DNA of 64,000 bases from Roseateles oligotrophus (GCF_014204525.1 NZ_JACHLP010000007.1:62001-126000), one strand, 5' to 3'. Positions 30,989 to 40,665 are shown, numbered from the stretch's first letter. The notes: generated by a model not told the origin, from the letters alone. Translations and numbers: made by a program.

Positions 30989-32470
30989 ATGAATACTATG
31001 AATTGGCTCGCGGTCTATCCCGAAATCATTCTTCTGGCCATGACCTGCGTGGTGGCCATGGTGGATCTGTGGGTCACCGACCCGCAGCGCCGCCCGACTT
31101 ACTGGCTGACTCAGCTGACCCTGGCCGTGGTGGGCGCCATCCACCTGAGCTATTTCCATGACGGCCTGACCGTCTACGCCATGCAAGGCATGGTGGTGGC
31201 CGACCCCATGGGTCATCTGCTGGCCTTCTTCGCCTGCGTCGCCACCATCGTGACCCTGGTCTATGCACGCCCCTACGCCGCCTCGCGTGAGATGCTCAAG
31301 GGCGAGTTGTTCACCTTGACGCTGTTCTCCATGCTGGGCGTCAGCGTGATGGTCTCGGCCAATAACTTCCTGGTGGTGTATCTGGGTCTGGAGCTGATGA
31401 GCTTGTCGCTCTATGCCCTGGTGGCTCTGCGCCGCGACAACGCCAACGCGACCGAAGCGGCGATGAAGTATTTTGTGCTGGGTGCCCTGGCCAGCGGCTT
31501 CCTGCTCTACGGCCTGTCCATGATGTATGGGGCCACCGGTTCGCTGTCGATTCCGCGTGTGTTCGAGGTCATCAGCCTGGGTGAGGCCAACAAGTCCGTG
31601 CTGGTGTTTGGCGTGGTCTTTGTGGTGGCCGGCCTGGCCTTCAAGCTGGGTGCCGCTCCCTTCCATATGTGGGTGCCCGACGTCTACCACGGCGCGCCCA
31701 CGGCCACGACTCTGCTGATCGGCGCTGCGCCCAAGCTGGCCGCTTTTGCCATCACCGTGCGCCTGCTGGTGGAGGGCATGATTGGCCTGGCCGTGGACTG
31801 GCAGCAGATGCTGATCGTGCTGTCCATCGCCTCGCTGCTGGTCGGCAATCTGGCCGCCATCGCCCAGAGCAATCTGAAGCGCATGCTGGCCTACTCGACC
31901 ATCGCGCAGATGGGCTTTATGCTGCTGGGCCTGGCCTCGGGCGTGGTCAATGACAACACCTTGTCGGCCGCCAATGCCTATAGCTCGGCAATGTTCTATG
32001 CCGTCACCTATGTGATGACGACGCTGGGCAGCTTCGGCATGATTCTGCTGCTCTCGCGCCAGGGTCACGAAGCCGAAGAGATCAAGGACATGGCCGGCCT
32101 GGCCAAGCGCAGCCCCTGGTATGCGGCGGTCATGACCATCTTCATGCTGTCCCTGGCCGGTATTCCTCCCACGGCGGGCTTCTACGCCAAGCTGTCGGTG
32201 CTGCAGGCCATGATCTCGACCAATAACCCGCTCTATCTGGGCCTGGCCATCGCGGCCGTGGTGGTTTCCCTGATCGGTGCCTACTACTATCTGCGCGTCA
32301 TCAAGGTCATGTTCTTTGACGAGCCCACCGACCACACGCCCCTGGGCGCGCCCACCGATGTGCGCGTGGTGATGAGCTTGAACGGCGTGGCCGTGCTGGC
32401 CTTCGGCCTGCTGCCTGGCGGCCTGATGGCCTGGTGCGCGCAAGCCATCGTCAAGACCCTGGCGACCTGA
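30989..32470 (+). CDS. nuoN: NADH-quinone oxidoreductase subunit N
   Basis: A 493-residue Mrp-like proton-pumping subunit. VYLGLELMSLSLYALVALRR (channel Glu), GAAPFHMWVPDVYHGAPT and LAGIPPTAGFYAKLSVLQA are conserved. AGGAACAA precedes the ATG at 30989; a longer in-frame reading overlaps nuoM by 86 bases and is rejected. It is the last of the fourteen nuo genes; small genes follow in the same direction. Confidence 0.97.
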   Translation: MNTMNWLAVYPEIILLAMTCVVAMVDLWVTDPQRRPTYWLTQLTLAVVGAIHLSYFHDGLTVYAMQGMVVADPMGHLLAFFACVATIVTLVYARPYAASREMLKGELFTLTLFSMLGVSVMVSANNFLVVYLGLELMSLSLYALVALRRDNANATEAAMKYFVLGALASGFLLYGLSMMYGATGSLSIPRVFEVISLGEANKSVLVFGVVFVVAGLAFKLGAAPFHMWVPDVYHGAPTATTLLIGAAPKLAAFAITVRLLVEGMIGLAVDWQQMLIVLSIASLLVGNLAAIAQSNLKRMLAYSTIAQMGFMLLGLASGVVNDNTLSAANAYSSAMFYAVTYVMTTLGSFGMILLLSRQGHEAEEIKDMAGLAKRSPWYAAVMTIFMLSLAGIPPTAGFYAKLSVLQAMISTNNPLYLGLAIAAVVVSLIGAYYYLRVIKVMFFDEPTDHTPLGAPTDVRVVMSLNGVAVLAFGLLPGGLMAWCAQAIVKTLAT

Positions 32471-32479
32471 AGACCGACG

Positions 32480-32788
32480 ATGGATCAGAGCGCAGCCGTT
32501 TGGCTGGTCTTGTTGGCTGCCGTGGCGGCGGCCAATCTGCCTTATTTCAGCGAGCGGGTGCTGTTCTTCGGCCCCTTGCAAAAGCCCAAATCGGTGGCTT
32601 GGCGCCTGCTTGAGCTTGTGCTGCTGGCCCTGGCTTGCCTGGGCCTGGGTTTTGCGCTGGAGGCCCGCATCGGCCAACGCCAGCCCCAGGGCTGGGAGTT
32701 TTACGCCGCGGCCGCCTGCCTCTTCGTCACCCTGGGCTTCCCCGGTTTTGTGTGGCGCTATCTGCGCCGAGGCCGGCATGCCGATTGA
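32480..32788 (+). CDS. DUF2818 family small membrane protein
   Basis: A 102-residue protein with three predicted helices (about 7-20, 42-60 and 77-92) and an RRGRH basic tail. The segment NLPYFSERVLFFGPLQKPKS recalls the DUF2818 family, which I know to follow nuoN in many Burkholderiales. The start is nine bases after the nuoN stop, so it is almost surely cotranscribed with complex I. Its function is unknown; an assembly or accessory role is inference from position alone. Confidence 0.8.
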   Translation: MDQSAAVWLVLLAAVAAANLPYFSERVLFFGPLQKPKSVAWRLLELVLLALACLGLGFALEARIGQRQPQGWEFYAAAACLFVTLGFPGFVWRYLRRGRHAD

Positions 32789-33377
32789 GCCAGTGGCCGG
32801 TTGCGCCGACCTGCATCTGCGTGAGCAGGGCTTGCAGCAAGAGACCGTGTTCAGCGGCAACTTTCTGAAGGTGCAGCGCGACACGGTCCGCCTGCCCGAC
32901 GGCAAGACGGCGACGCGCGAGTTCATCCGCCATCCCGGCGCGGTGATGATCGTGCCCTTGCTGGACGACGGTCGCCTGTTGCTGGAGCGCCAGTTCCGCT
33001 ATCCCATGGGTCGGGTGATGCTGGAGTTCCCCGCCGGCAAGCTGGACGCCGGCGAGGCTGCCCTGCATTGCGCCCAGCGCGAGTTGCTGGAGGAAACCGG
33101 CTATCAGGCCCGCGAATGGGCCCATGCCGGCGTCTTGCACAATGCCATCGCCTATTCGGACGAAGGCATAGAGATCTTCTTCGCCCGCGGCCTCAAGCCC
33201 GGCCAGCAGGCGCTGGACGAGGGCGAGTTCCTGGATCTGGTGACGCATAGCGTCGGGGAGCTGGACCAGCTCGCGGCCCAGGGCCAGCTGACCGATGCCA
33301 AGACCCTGATCGGCCTGCTGTGGCTGAGCCGCTGGCAAGGCGGTGCCTGGGCGCTGGACTGGCAAGCGGCCGCTTGA
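32778..33377 (+). CDS. Nudix hydrolase, ADP-ribose pyrophosphatase-like
   Basis: A 199-residue Nudix enzyme. The Nudix box runs GKLDAGE then, seven residues on, RELLEETGY, matching GX5EX7REUXEEXGU that binds Mg. The preceding LLLERQFRYPMGRVMLEFPA is typical of the ADP-ribose pyrophosphatase branch (NudF type). The ATG at 32778 overlaps the end of the DUF2818 gene by 11 bases; a longer in-frame reading covers that gene completely and is rejected. It may cleave ADP-ribose or related nucleotides and so connect to NAD turnover. Confidence 0.88.
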   Translation: MPIEPVAGCADLHLREQGLQQETVFSGNFLKVQRDTVRLPDGKTATREFIRHPGAVMIVPLLDDGRLLLERQFRYPMGRVMLEFPAGKLDAGEAALHCAQRELLEETGYQAREWAHAGVLHNAIAYSDEGIEIFFARGLKPGQQALDEGEFLDLVTHSVGELDQLAAQGQLTDAKTLIGLLWLSRWQGGAWALDWQAAA

Positions 33378-33395
33378 AGCCGCGCCGCAACCATC

Positions 33396-33956
33396 ATGCT
33401 GGTTCTCAATCTGGCTTGCAGCTCCGACCATCGCTTTGAGGGCTGGTTTGGCTCCAACGCCGATTTCCAATCCCAGACCGAGCGCGGCCTGCTGAGCTGC
33501 CCGGTGTGTGCTGACGCCAAGGTCAAGCGCATGCCCAGCGCGCCCCATCTGAATGTCTCGCATCTGCGCCAGCAGACGCCGCCGCCGGCCCGCCCCGATG
33601 CCGGGCAGGCCCGGCAGGCAGGGCAGGGCGCGGCAGCGGCCGTCCAGCCCGCCTTATCCAAGCCCGCGCCGCCGGCCGCATCGCAGCCCATCGCCGCCGG
33701 GCCGGACCCGCGTGAGTCCATGCAGGTCTTGCAGGCCAAGCTGATGCAGGCGCTGCAGCAGGTGGTGCAGCAAGTGGAGGCCCATACCGAGGACGTGGGC
33801 ACGCAGTTCGCGGAAGAAGCCCGCCGCATCCACTACGGCGAGTCGCCCGAGCGCGGCATCCGTGGCCAGGCCACGAGGGATGAGGCCGCTGCGCTGGAGG
33901 ACGAAGGCATCTCCATCCTCGCCTTGCCCCTGCCCGTGGGGCGCCGCTTGCAATAA
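33396..33956 (+). CDS. DUF1178 family protein
   Basis: A 186-residue cytoplasmic protein. MLVLNLACSSDHRFEGWFGS followed by a CPVC motif (GLLSCPVCADAKVKRMPS) resembles the DUF1178 family, whose N-terminus looks like a small zinc-ribbon half. The middle (about 50-105) is Ala/Pro-rich; the C-terminal part (EDVGTQFAEEARRIHYGESP, RGIRGQATRDEAAALEDEGI) is conserved in the family. Function is unknown. It closes the complex I transcription block. Confidence 0.82.
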   Translation: MLVLNLACSSDHRFEGWFGSNADFQSQTERGLLSCPVCADAKVKRMPSAPHLNVSHLRQQTPPPARPDAGQARQAGQGAAAAVQPALSKPAPPAASQPIAAGPDPRESMQVLQAKLMQALQQVVQQVEAHTEDVGTQFAEEARRIHYGESPERGIRGQATRDEAAALEDEGISILALPLPVGRRLQ

Positions 33957-34079
33957 GTGGCCCATTTGCTCCCGCAGCAGTCTCGGCGGCAGAGCGTGAA
34001 CATGACCAACGGCAGGGGTGTTGTTTCAGGATAAGCTGGCGCGCTTCCCAAAAGACCGTCCAGTTCCGGAGTTCCTTCG

Positions 34080-35273
34080 ATGTCGCGTGCCTCTTCGCCG
34101 TCTGCCCCCTCTCGATTTCCGCAAGGCCCGCTGCGCTTGGCCCTCGCAACAGCCATAGTCTGTGCGCTTGCCCTGAGTCTGACGGCCTGTAGCAAGGACA
34201 AGGCCAAGACCGAGGCCGCCGTCGCCAGCGAGCCGCTGCAGATCGCGCCCGAAGACTTGCGCAGCATGAGCGTCGGCGCCTATGCCGTGGGCCCGGTGAT
34301 CACCGGCTCCATCCAGCCCGAGCGGCGGGCCGATCTGCGCGCCGAGGTCTCGGCCGTGGTGCAGCAGGTGCTGAAGGAAAACGGGCAACTGGTCAAAAAG
34401 GGCGAGCTGCTGGTGCGCCTGGACGACACGGCCATCCGCGACGGCCTGGCTTCGGCCGATGAGGCCGCCCGCGCCTCGGCCCAGACCTTCGAGCAGGCGG
34501 AGCGCCAGGTCCAACGCCTCAAGACCTTGCAGGCTCAGGGCATGAGCTCGCTGCAGGCGCTGGAAGATGCCGAGCTGCGCCGCAACGGCGCGCAAAGCGA
34601 TCTGGTGGCGGCCAAGGCCCGCGTGGTCAGCGCGCGCCAGCTGCTGCAACGCACCGAGGTGCGTGCGCCTTTTGACGGCGTGCTCAGCGAGCGCAAGGTC
34701 TCCATCGGCGACACGGCCCAGGTCGGCAAGGAGTTGCTCAAGGTGATAGACCCGCGCAGCATGCGTTTCGAGGGCCTGGTCTCGGCCGACCGCCGGCACG
34801 AGTTGCAGCTGGGCCAGCAGGTCATGTTCCGCGTCAACGGCTATTCGCAAAGCGATTTCGTCGGCAAGATCCGCCGCATCGACGTGGCGGCCAATGCCAC
34901 TACCCGCCAGGTCGAGGTGCTGGTGGACTTTGCCGATGGCAAGAGCCCCGATGTGGCCGGGCTGTACGCCGAGGGGCGGGTCGAATCGGGCGCGGTGCGC
35001 AGCCTGATGCTGGCCGAGGGCTCGCTGCTGCGTGCGGGCGATGAGGCCTATGCCTGGCGGGTCAAGGACGGCAAGCTGGCCAAGGTCAGGCTGGAGCTGG
35101 GCGAGCGCGATGCCCGCCGCGGCGAGTACGCGGTGCGCAAGGGCTTGAACGAGGGCGACCAGGTGCTGCGCAGCCCCGGCTCCAATCTCAAGGACGGCCA
35201 GGCGGTCAAGCTGGTGGCCACGCCGCCGCTGAACGCATCGGCGGCCAAGCCGGCGGCCTCGGCAGGGAAGTAA
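34080..35273 (+). CDS. RND efflux periplasmic adaptor lipoprotein
   Basis: A 397-residue membrane-fusion protein. Residues 1-37 form a lipoprotein signal ending LSLTAC (lipid on C37). A lipoyl half (VVQQVLKENGQLVKKGELLV), a coiled-coil hairpin (about 115-185, rich in Ala/Glu/Gln), the second lipoyl half (VRAPFDGVLSERKVSIGD) and beta-barrel regions follow. It links an inner-membrane RND pump to an outer-membrane channel. The pump gene starts 3 bases after its stop. No outer-membrane factor gene is in the window, so a channel elsewhere must be used. Confidence 0.92.
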   Translation: MSRASSPSAPSRFPQGPLRLALATAIVCALALSLTACSKDKAKTEAAVASEPLQIAPEDLRSMSVGAYAVGPVITGSIQPERRADLRAEVSAVVQQVLKENGQLVKKGELLVRLDDTAIRDGLASADEAARASAQTFEQAERQVQRLKTLQAQGMSSLQALEDAELRRNGAQSDLVAAKARVVSARQLLQRTEVRAPFDGVLSERKVSIGDTAQVGKELLKVIDPRSMRFEGLVSADRRHELQLGQQVMFRVNGYSQSDFVGKIRRIDVAANATTRQVEVLVDFADGKSPDVAGLYAEGRVESGAVRSLMLAEGSLLRAGDEAYAWRVKDGKLAKVRLELGERDARRGEYAVRKGLNEGDQVLRSPGSNLKDGQAVKLVATPPLNASAAKPAASAGK

Positions 35274-35276
35274 GCC

Positions 35277-38200
35277 ATGTTCCTGTCCGACTTCGCCATC
35301 AAAAAGCCTATCGCGGCCATCGTCATCATCATCTCGCTGATGTGCTTGGGCCTGTTGGCGCTCAAGAAGCTGCGCGTCAACCAGATTCCCGATGTGCAGG
35401 AACCCTTGCTGGTCGTCAGCATCAACTACCCCGGCGCCTCGCCCGAGACGGTGGAGCGCGAAGTTGTCAACCGGGTCGAGAAGTCCTTGCAAAGCATCTC
35501 GGGCATTGACCGGGTGCGCGCCACGGCCGCCGAGGGCCATGCCAGCATCCTGCTGATCTTCAACTTCAACAAGAACATGATCGAGGCCTCGGAAGAGGTG
35601 CGTAACGCCATCTCCACCGTGCGCTACAAGCTGCCGACCGAGATCCGCGAGCCGGTGATCGAACGCGTGGACCCCAGCGCCGAGCCCATCATGCAACTGG
35701 CCCTGTCCAGCACCTCGCTGAGCCATGCCGAGATCTCGCGCCTGGCCGAGGACAAGCTGGCCGACAAATTCCGCGGCATCCCCGGGGTCTCGGTCGTCAA
35801 TGTCAACGGTGCGCTCAAGCGCGAGCTGAGCGTGCTGTTGCGGGCCGAGAAGCTGCGCGAGTACAAGGTCTCGGTGACCGAGGTGGTGGCGGCCCTGCGC
35901 AGCCAGAACGTGACGGCGCCGGTGGGCAAGGTGCGCGGCGGCCTGGAGGATCAAAGCATCCGCCTGCTGGGCCGCATCGAGAACCCTTCCGAGTTCCAGC
36001 AAATCGTCATCAAGCGCAGCGGCAGCGAGCTGGTCCGGCTCGGCCAGGTCGCGACCATCGCCGACGGCTTTGCCGAGGTGACGGGCTTCAGCGTGCGCAA
36101 CGGCCACCCGAATGTGGGCCTGTCCATCAACCGCGCGCGCGATGCCTCCACCGTCACGGTGGCCAATAAGGTGCGCAAGCTCAGGGAGGAAATCAGCGCC
36201 GAACTGCCGCCCGGCACCTCGCTGGAGGTGACCCGCGACGGCGGCAAGGAGGCCGAGGACAACCTCAACAACGTCATCCACGCCCTGGTCTTCGGGGCGG
36301 GCCTGACGATTTTCGTGGTCTATGTCTTCCTCAACTCCTGGCGCTCGACCCTGATCACCGCGCTCAGCCTGCCGACCTCGGTGATCGCCGCCTTCATCGC
36401 CGTCTGGCTGTGCGGCTTCACGCTCAATTTCATGAGCTTGCTGGGCTTGTCGCTGGCCATCGGTGTGCTGATCGACGATGCCATCGTGGTGCGCGAGAAC
36501 ATCGTGCGCCATATGGAGCGCGGCTCGGACCGCCGTACCGCCGCGCTGGAGGGCACGGCCGAGATCGGCCTGGCCGTCGCGGCCACCACCTTCTCCATCG
36601 TCGCGGTGTTCGTGCCCGTGGCCTTTATGCCCGGCGTCTCGGGCGAGTGGTTCCGGCCCTTTGCCCTGACCGTGGTGGCCTCGGTGTTGGTCAGCTTATT
36701 CATCTCCTTCACCCTGGACCCCATGCTCTCGGCTTATTGGGGCGACCCACCGGGCCATCACGAAGCGCCCAAGACCGGCATCAGCAAACAGCTGGCCCGC
36801 TTCAACAGCTGGTTTGACCACCAGAGCGACCGCTACGGCCATGTGATCGCCTGGGCCTTGCACCACCGCCGCTGGATGGCGCTGTTCGCGGTGGCCAGCC
36901 TGGTGGCGGCGATTGCCTTGCAGGCCAAGCTGGGCGGCTCCAGCTTCCTGCCTTCATCGGACAACGGCATGCTGGCCATCGATGTGCGCACGCCCGCCAG
37001 CAGCAATCTGGAGTATTCACGCCGCAAGCTGGAGGCCGCCGCCCTGCTGGCGCGCAGCATTCCCGAAACCGAGGCGACCAATAGTTATGTGAACCCGGGC
37101 GGCGGCCGCATCTATGTGGACATCGGCAAGAGCAGCAAGCGCCAGCGTTCGGCCATCGAGATCGGGGTCGAGCTGCGCAAAAAGGTCGCCACCCTGGTGG
37201 GCGCCGAGTACACGGTGCTGGACGACTTCAATAACGGCGCGCAAAAGCCGGTGCAGATCCGCTTCTCCGGCCCCGATTCGCGCAAGCTGCTGGCCATCAC
37301 CAACGACTTCATGGTCAAGCTGCGCAATGTGCCGGGTGCGGTGGATGTGGGCCTGTCCGAGCAAGACCCGCAGAACGAGTTGCAGATCGAGCTGAACCGC
37401 GGCCTAGCCAATTCCATGGGGCTTTCGGTCGGCGACGCCGCCAATTCCCTGCGCGTGGCCTTTGCCGGCGTGGAGGTGGGCGATTGGGTGGACCCCACCG
37501 GCGAGGCCCGCGATGTGGCCGTGCGCCTGCATCCCGACGACCGGGTGGACCTCGGCAATATCGAGCGCCTGCCCATCGCCATCAACGGCGCCAACCAGAT
37601 GGTGCCGCTGGAGCAGATCGCCACCATTCGCATGGGCCGCGGCCCCTCCAAGATCCAGCATGCCGATGGCAAGCGCACCATCACCGTGGCCGCCAACGCC
37701 CAGGGTCGCTCCGACGGCGAGGTGACGGCCGATGCGATGAAAATCGCCAAGGCCATGAACTTCCCGCCCGGCTATGGCATCGACCTGGAGGGCGCCTCGC
37801 GCGACCAGCAAGAGGTGTTTGGCGAGATGGGGCTGGCCCTGGTCAGCGGCATCGGCCTGATGTATCTGATCCTGGTGATGCAGTTCGGCTCCTTCACCGC
37901 GCCGCTGGCGGTCATGCTGTCGCTGCCGCTGTCCCTGATCGGCGTGGTGCTGGCCTTGCTGATGACCAAGGGCACGCTGAACCTGATGAGCTTTATCGGC
38001 GTCATCATGCTGATGGGCCTGGTGGCCAAGAACGCCATTCTTTTGCTGGACGCCGCCCGCCAACTGGAAAAGGAAGGCGTGGATCGCGAAGAGGCCTTGA
38101 TGCAGGCCGGCCGCAAGCGCCTGCGCCCCATCTTGATGACCACCTTCGCCCTGATCGCCGGCATGTTGCCGGTGGCCATAGGCGTGGGTGAGGGCGGCGA

Positions 38201-38474
38201 GTTCTACCGCCCCATGGCCGTGGCCATCATCGGCGGCACCATCACCTCGACCCTGCTGACCCTGCTGGTTGTGCCCAGCTTTTACGACAGCATCGAGCAG
38301 GCCCGCGACCGCGCCATCGCCAAATTCCACCGGCGTGAAACGCGCTGGGGTGGTTTCCTGGCCTTTGTGCTGACCTTGGGCGAAGCCGTCCTGGCCTTGT
38401 TGATGCTGCGTTTGGTGTGGCGTTTGCTGGCCCGCTTGCTGCCCCGCTCTCAGGTTTCGGCAAAGCAGGCCTGA
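35277..38474 (+). CDS. RND efflux transporter permease (hydrophobe/amphiphile type)
   Basis: A 1065-residue, 12-helix proton-driven inner-membrane pump. MFLSDFAIKKPIAAIVIIIS opens the first helix, and the proton-relay aspartates are in GVLIDDAIVVRENIVRHMER (about 399-400). Two large periplasmic loops (about 35-330 and 560-860) and ASRDQQEVFGEMGLALVSG before the second half are typical of HAE1-like RND proteins. Substrates cannot be predicted. The 3' end overlaps the opposing sensor kinase gene by 25 bases. Confidence 0.94.
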   Translation: MFLSDFAIKKPIAAIVIIISLMCLGLLALKKLRVNQIPDVQEPLLVVSINYPGASPETVEREVVNRVEKSLQSISGIDRVRATAAEGHASILLIFNFNKNMIEASEEVRNAISTVRYKLPTEIREPVIERVDPSAEPIMQLALSSTSLSHAEISRLAEDKLADKFRGIPGVSVVNVNGALKRELSVLLRAEKLREYKVSVTEVVAALRSQNVTAPVGKVRGGLEDQSIRLLGRIENPSEFQQIVIKRSGSELVRLGQVATIADGFAEVTGFSVRNGHPNVGLSINRARDASTVTVANKVRKLREEISAELPPGTSLEVTRDGGKEAEDNLNNVIHALVFGAGLTIFVVYVFLNSWRSTLITALSLPTSVIAAFIAVWLCGFTLNFMSLLGLSLAIGVLIDDAIVVRENIVRHMERGSDRRTAALEGTAEIGLAVAATTFSIVAVFVPVAFMPGVSGEWFRPFALTVVASVLVSLFISFTLDPMLSAYWGDPPGHHEAPKTGISKQLARFNSWFDHQSDRYGHVIAWALHHRRWMALFAVASLVAAIALQAKLGGSSFLPSSDNGMLAIDVRTPASSNLEYSRRKLEAAALLARSIPETEATNSYVNPGGGRIYVDIGKSSKRQRSAIEIGVELRKKVATLVGAEYTVLDDFNNGAQKPVQIRFSGPDSRKLLAITNDFMVKLRNVPGAVDVGLSEQDPQNELQIELNRGLANSMGLSVGDAANSLRVAFAGVEVGDWVDPTGEARDVAVRLHPDDRVDLGNIERLPIAINGANQMVPLEQIATIRMGRGPSKIQHADGKRTITVAANAQGRSDGEVTADAMKIAKAMNFPPGYGIDLEGASRDQQEVFGEMGLALVSGIGLMYLILVMQFGSFTAPLAVMLSLPLSLIGVVLALLMTKGTLNLMSFIGVIMLMGLVAKNAILLLDAARQLEKEGVDREEALMQAGRKRLRPILMTTFALIAGMLPVAIGVGEGGEFYRPMAVAIIGGTITSTLLTLLVVPSFYDSIEQARDRAIAKFHRRETRWGGFLAFVLTLGEAVLALLMLRLVWRLLARLLPRSQVSAKQA

Positions 38475-39754
38475 GGCGGGCGCAGCGGCAGGCTGAGCCC
38501 GACCTCCAGCCCGCCCCCGGCCAGATTGTGCAGGCTGAGCTGGCCGCCCAGGGCCTCGTCCACCAAGGCCTTGGCGATGGCCAGGCCCAGGCCGCTGCCG
38601 CCGCTCTCAAGATTGCGTGAACCCTCGACGCGGTAGAAGGCCTGCATGACCTTGGCCAGCTCCTGCTCGGGGATGCCCGGCCCGCCGTCGCGCAGGCGGA
38701 TCAGCACCTGGCCCGCTGTTTGCTCCAGCTCAAGCTCGGCCCGCCCGCCGAACTTCAGCGCGTTGTCGATCAGATTGCCCAGCACGCGGCGCAGGGCTTG
38801 GGGCCGGGTCAGCAGGGGCGCGGGGCAGGCCCCCGTCCAACTGGCTGCCTGGCCGGCATCGACGGCGTCGCAAACCATGCCGTCCAGCAAGGCCTCCAGG
38901 TCCACCGGCCGGGGTGTTTCCAGCTGGGCCTGGCGGGTGCGGGCATAGGCCAGCCCCTGTTCCACCAGGGCTTGCATGCCGTCCAGATCGGCCAGCAGGC
39001 GCTCGCGCTGGGCGGGTTCCAGATCCGTGGCTTCCAGGCGCAGCTTGAGGCGGGTGATGGGGGTTTGCAAATCGTGCGAGATGGAGGCCAGCAGATGCAG
39101 GCGCTCCGTCACATGGGCGGCGATGCGGGTCTGCAAGGTGTTGAAGGCGCGGGCGGCCTGGGCCACCTCCAGCGGGCCGCTCTCCGTCAAAGGCTTGACG
39201 GGCTGGCGGCGACCCATGCCGTCCACGGCCTCGGCCAGTTCACGCAAGGGTCGCACGGCCAGGCTGACGCCCCACCAGGTGGCCAGGGCCAGCAGGCCCA
39301 GCTGCAGGGCCAGCAGGCGCTTGGCGCTGTCTGACACGGCCAGCGGCGGCAAGGCCAGTTGCAGGCTGAGCCATTGGCCGTCCTGCAGGCGCAGGGCGAA
39401 GCTGGACGGCCGATCCGCCGCTCGGAGTTGCTCGCTCAAGCCCGCGGCCAAGGCCTGCTCCCGGCCTTCGAGTCGGTAGGCCTGGGCGGGCGGGCCGTCC
39501 AGCAGCGCATAGCGGTAATTGGGCCGCTCCAGCAGGGCCAGCCAGGGCGGCCGCTCCGCCGCGGGCAGGCGCTCCAGCATGGCCACGGCCGAGGCCACAT
39601 CGCGGCCCAGATAGGCCAGCATCATGGTTTGCGAGAGCTGGCTGCGCTCCCGCAGCAGGGCCAGAAAGGTCAGGCCATGGGCCAGCACCAGGGCCGAGAA
39701 CACCAGCAGGGCGACCCGGCCGTACAGGCTGGCGGGCCACAGTCGCAGCCTCAT
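38450..39754 (-). CDS. Two-component sensor histidine kinase
   Basis: A 434-residue membrane kinase. One helix is at about 13-34 and a second at about 148-167, enclosing a roughly 110-residue periplasmic sensor. A HAMP region leads to the H-box ASISHDLQTPITRLKLRLE (phospho-acceptor H227), then the N-box NLIDNALKFGG and DGGPGIPEQE with GGSGLGLAIAKALVDE. Its ATG overlaps the stop of the response regulator gene in ATGA. Its tail-to-tail position beside the RND operon suggests, but does not prove, that it controls the pump. Confidence 0.93.
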   Translation of the reverse strand: MRLRLWPASLYGRVALLVFSALVLAHGLTFLALLRERSQLSQTMMLAYLGRDVASAVAMLERLPAAERPPWLALLERPNYRYALLDGPPAQAYRLEGREQALAAGLSEQLRAADRPSSFALRLQDGQWLSLQLALPPLAVSDSAKRLLALQLGLLALATWWGVSLAVRPLRELAEAVDGMGRRQPVKPLTESGPLEVAQAARAFNTLQTRIAAHVTERLHLLASISHDLQTPITRLKLRLEATDLEPAQRERLLADLDGMQALVEQGLAYARTRQAQLETPRPVDLEALLDGMVCDAVDAGQAASWTGACPAPLLTRPQALRRVLGNLIDNALKFGGRAELELEQTAGQVLIRLRDGGPGIPEQELAKVMQAFYRVEGSRNLESGGSGLGLAIAKALVDEALGGQLSLHNLAGGGLEVGLSLPLRPPQACFAET

Positions 39755-40500
39755 CGCGGTGCCGGCGCGGCCAGGCTGCGCACTTCCATGCAGAACACAT
39801 AACCCTCGGAGCGGACGGTCTTGATATAGCGCGGCTCGCGCGAGTCCTCGCGCAGGCGGCGGCGCAGGCGGCTGATCAAGAGGTCGATGGAGCGGTCAAA
39901 GGGATCGGCGTCGCGGCCCTGGGTCAGGCTCAGCAGCTGGTCGCGGTTCAGCACGCATTGCGGCCGCTCCAGCAAGACCTGCAGCAGCCGGTATTCGGCG
40001 CCGGTCAGTGGCACCAGCGTGCCCTGGCCGTCCAGCAGCTGGCGGCCCACGGTGTCCAGGCGCCAGTCGCCAAAGCACAGCTCGCGCGCCGGCCGCTGGG
40101 GCCGCAGATTGGGCGGCAGCATCTGGCTGCGGCGCAGCACGGCGCGCACGCGGGCCAACAGCTCGCGCGGCGCAAACGGCTTGCTGAGGTAGTCGTCGGC
40201 CCCCATCTCCAGGCCCAGGATGCGGTCCGCCTCCTCGCCGCGGGCGCTGAGCATCAGCACCGGCAGCGGCGCCGCGCCGGAGGCCCGCAGATCGCGGCAG
40301 AGCGACAGCCCGTCCTCGCCCGGCAGCATCAGGTCGAGGATGAGCAGGTCCACATCGCCCTGGCGCAGCAGCTCGCGCGCCTGCGCCGCATGGCTGGCCG
40401 TGCTGATGCGGTAGCCGGCCTGGCTCAGGTAGTCGCGCAGCAGGGCCAGGATGTGGCGCTCGTCATCGACCAGCAGCAGATGTTCGACACGTGGGTTCAT
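39751..40500 (-). CDS. OmpR-family response regulator
   Basis: A 249-residue regulator. The receiver domain has LLVDDERHI (acidic pair D12 and D13) and the phospho-acceptor D56 in LLILDLMLPGEDG; the winged-helix domain has PLTGAEYRLLQVLLERPQCV and FDRSIDLLISRLRRRL. The ATG at 40500 begins MNPRVEHLLLVDDER. An upstream in-frame ATG adds 42 atypical residues. No clear Shine-Dalgarno sequence precedes it. It is the first gene of the two-component operon and is divergent from the DUF2147 gene. Confidence 0.93.
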   Translation of the reverse strand: MNPRVEHLLLVDDERHILALLRDYLSQAGYRISTASHAAQARELLRQGDVDLLILDLMLPGEDGLSLCRDLRASGAAPLPVLMLSARGEEADRILGLEMGADDYLSKPFAPRELLARVRAVLRRSQMLPPNLRPQRPARELCFGDWRLDTVGRQLLDGQGTLVPLTGAEYRLLQVLLERPQCVLNRDQLLSLTQGRDADPFDRSIDLLISRLRRRLREDSREPRYIKTVRSEGYVFCMEVRSLAAPAPR

Positions 40501-40665
40501 ATGGCAACGATAGCCGCAAACCGGGCCGGGGATTTGTATCGGAGTTTGTCTGCCGGCGCCGCCGACACAGGCGGCGACAAATACGGCGGCCTTCGCAAAC
40601 ACGGGCAGGGCCGGGCGGGTTTGCAATCAAGCCTCGGTCTTCAAACCCTGTTCAGGAGCTGCACG

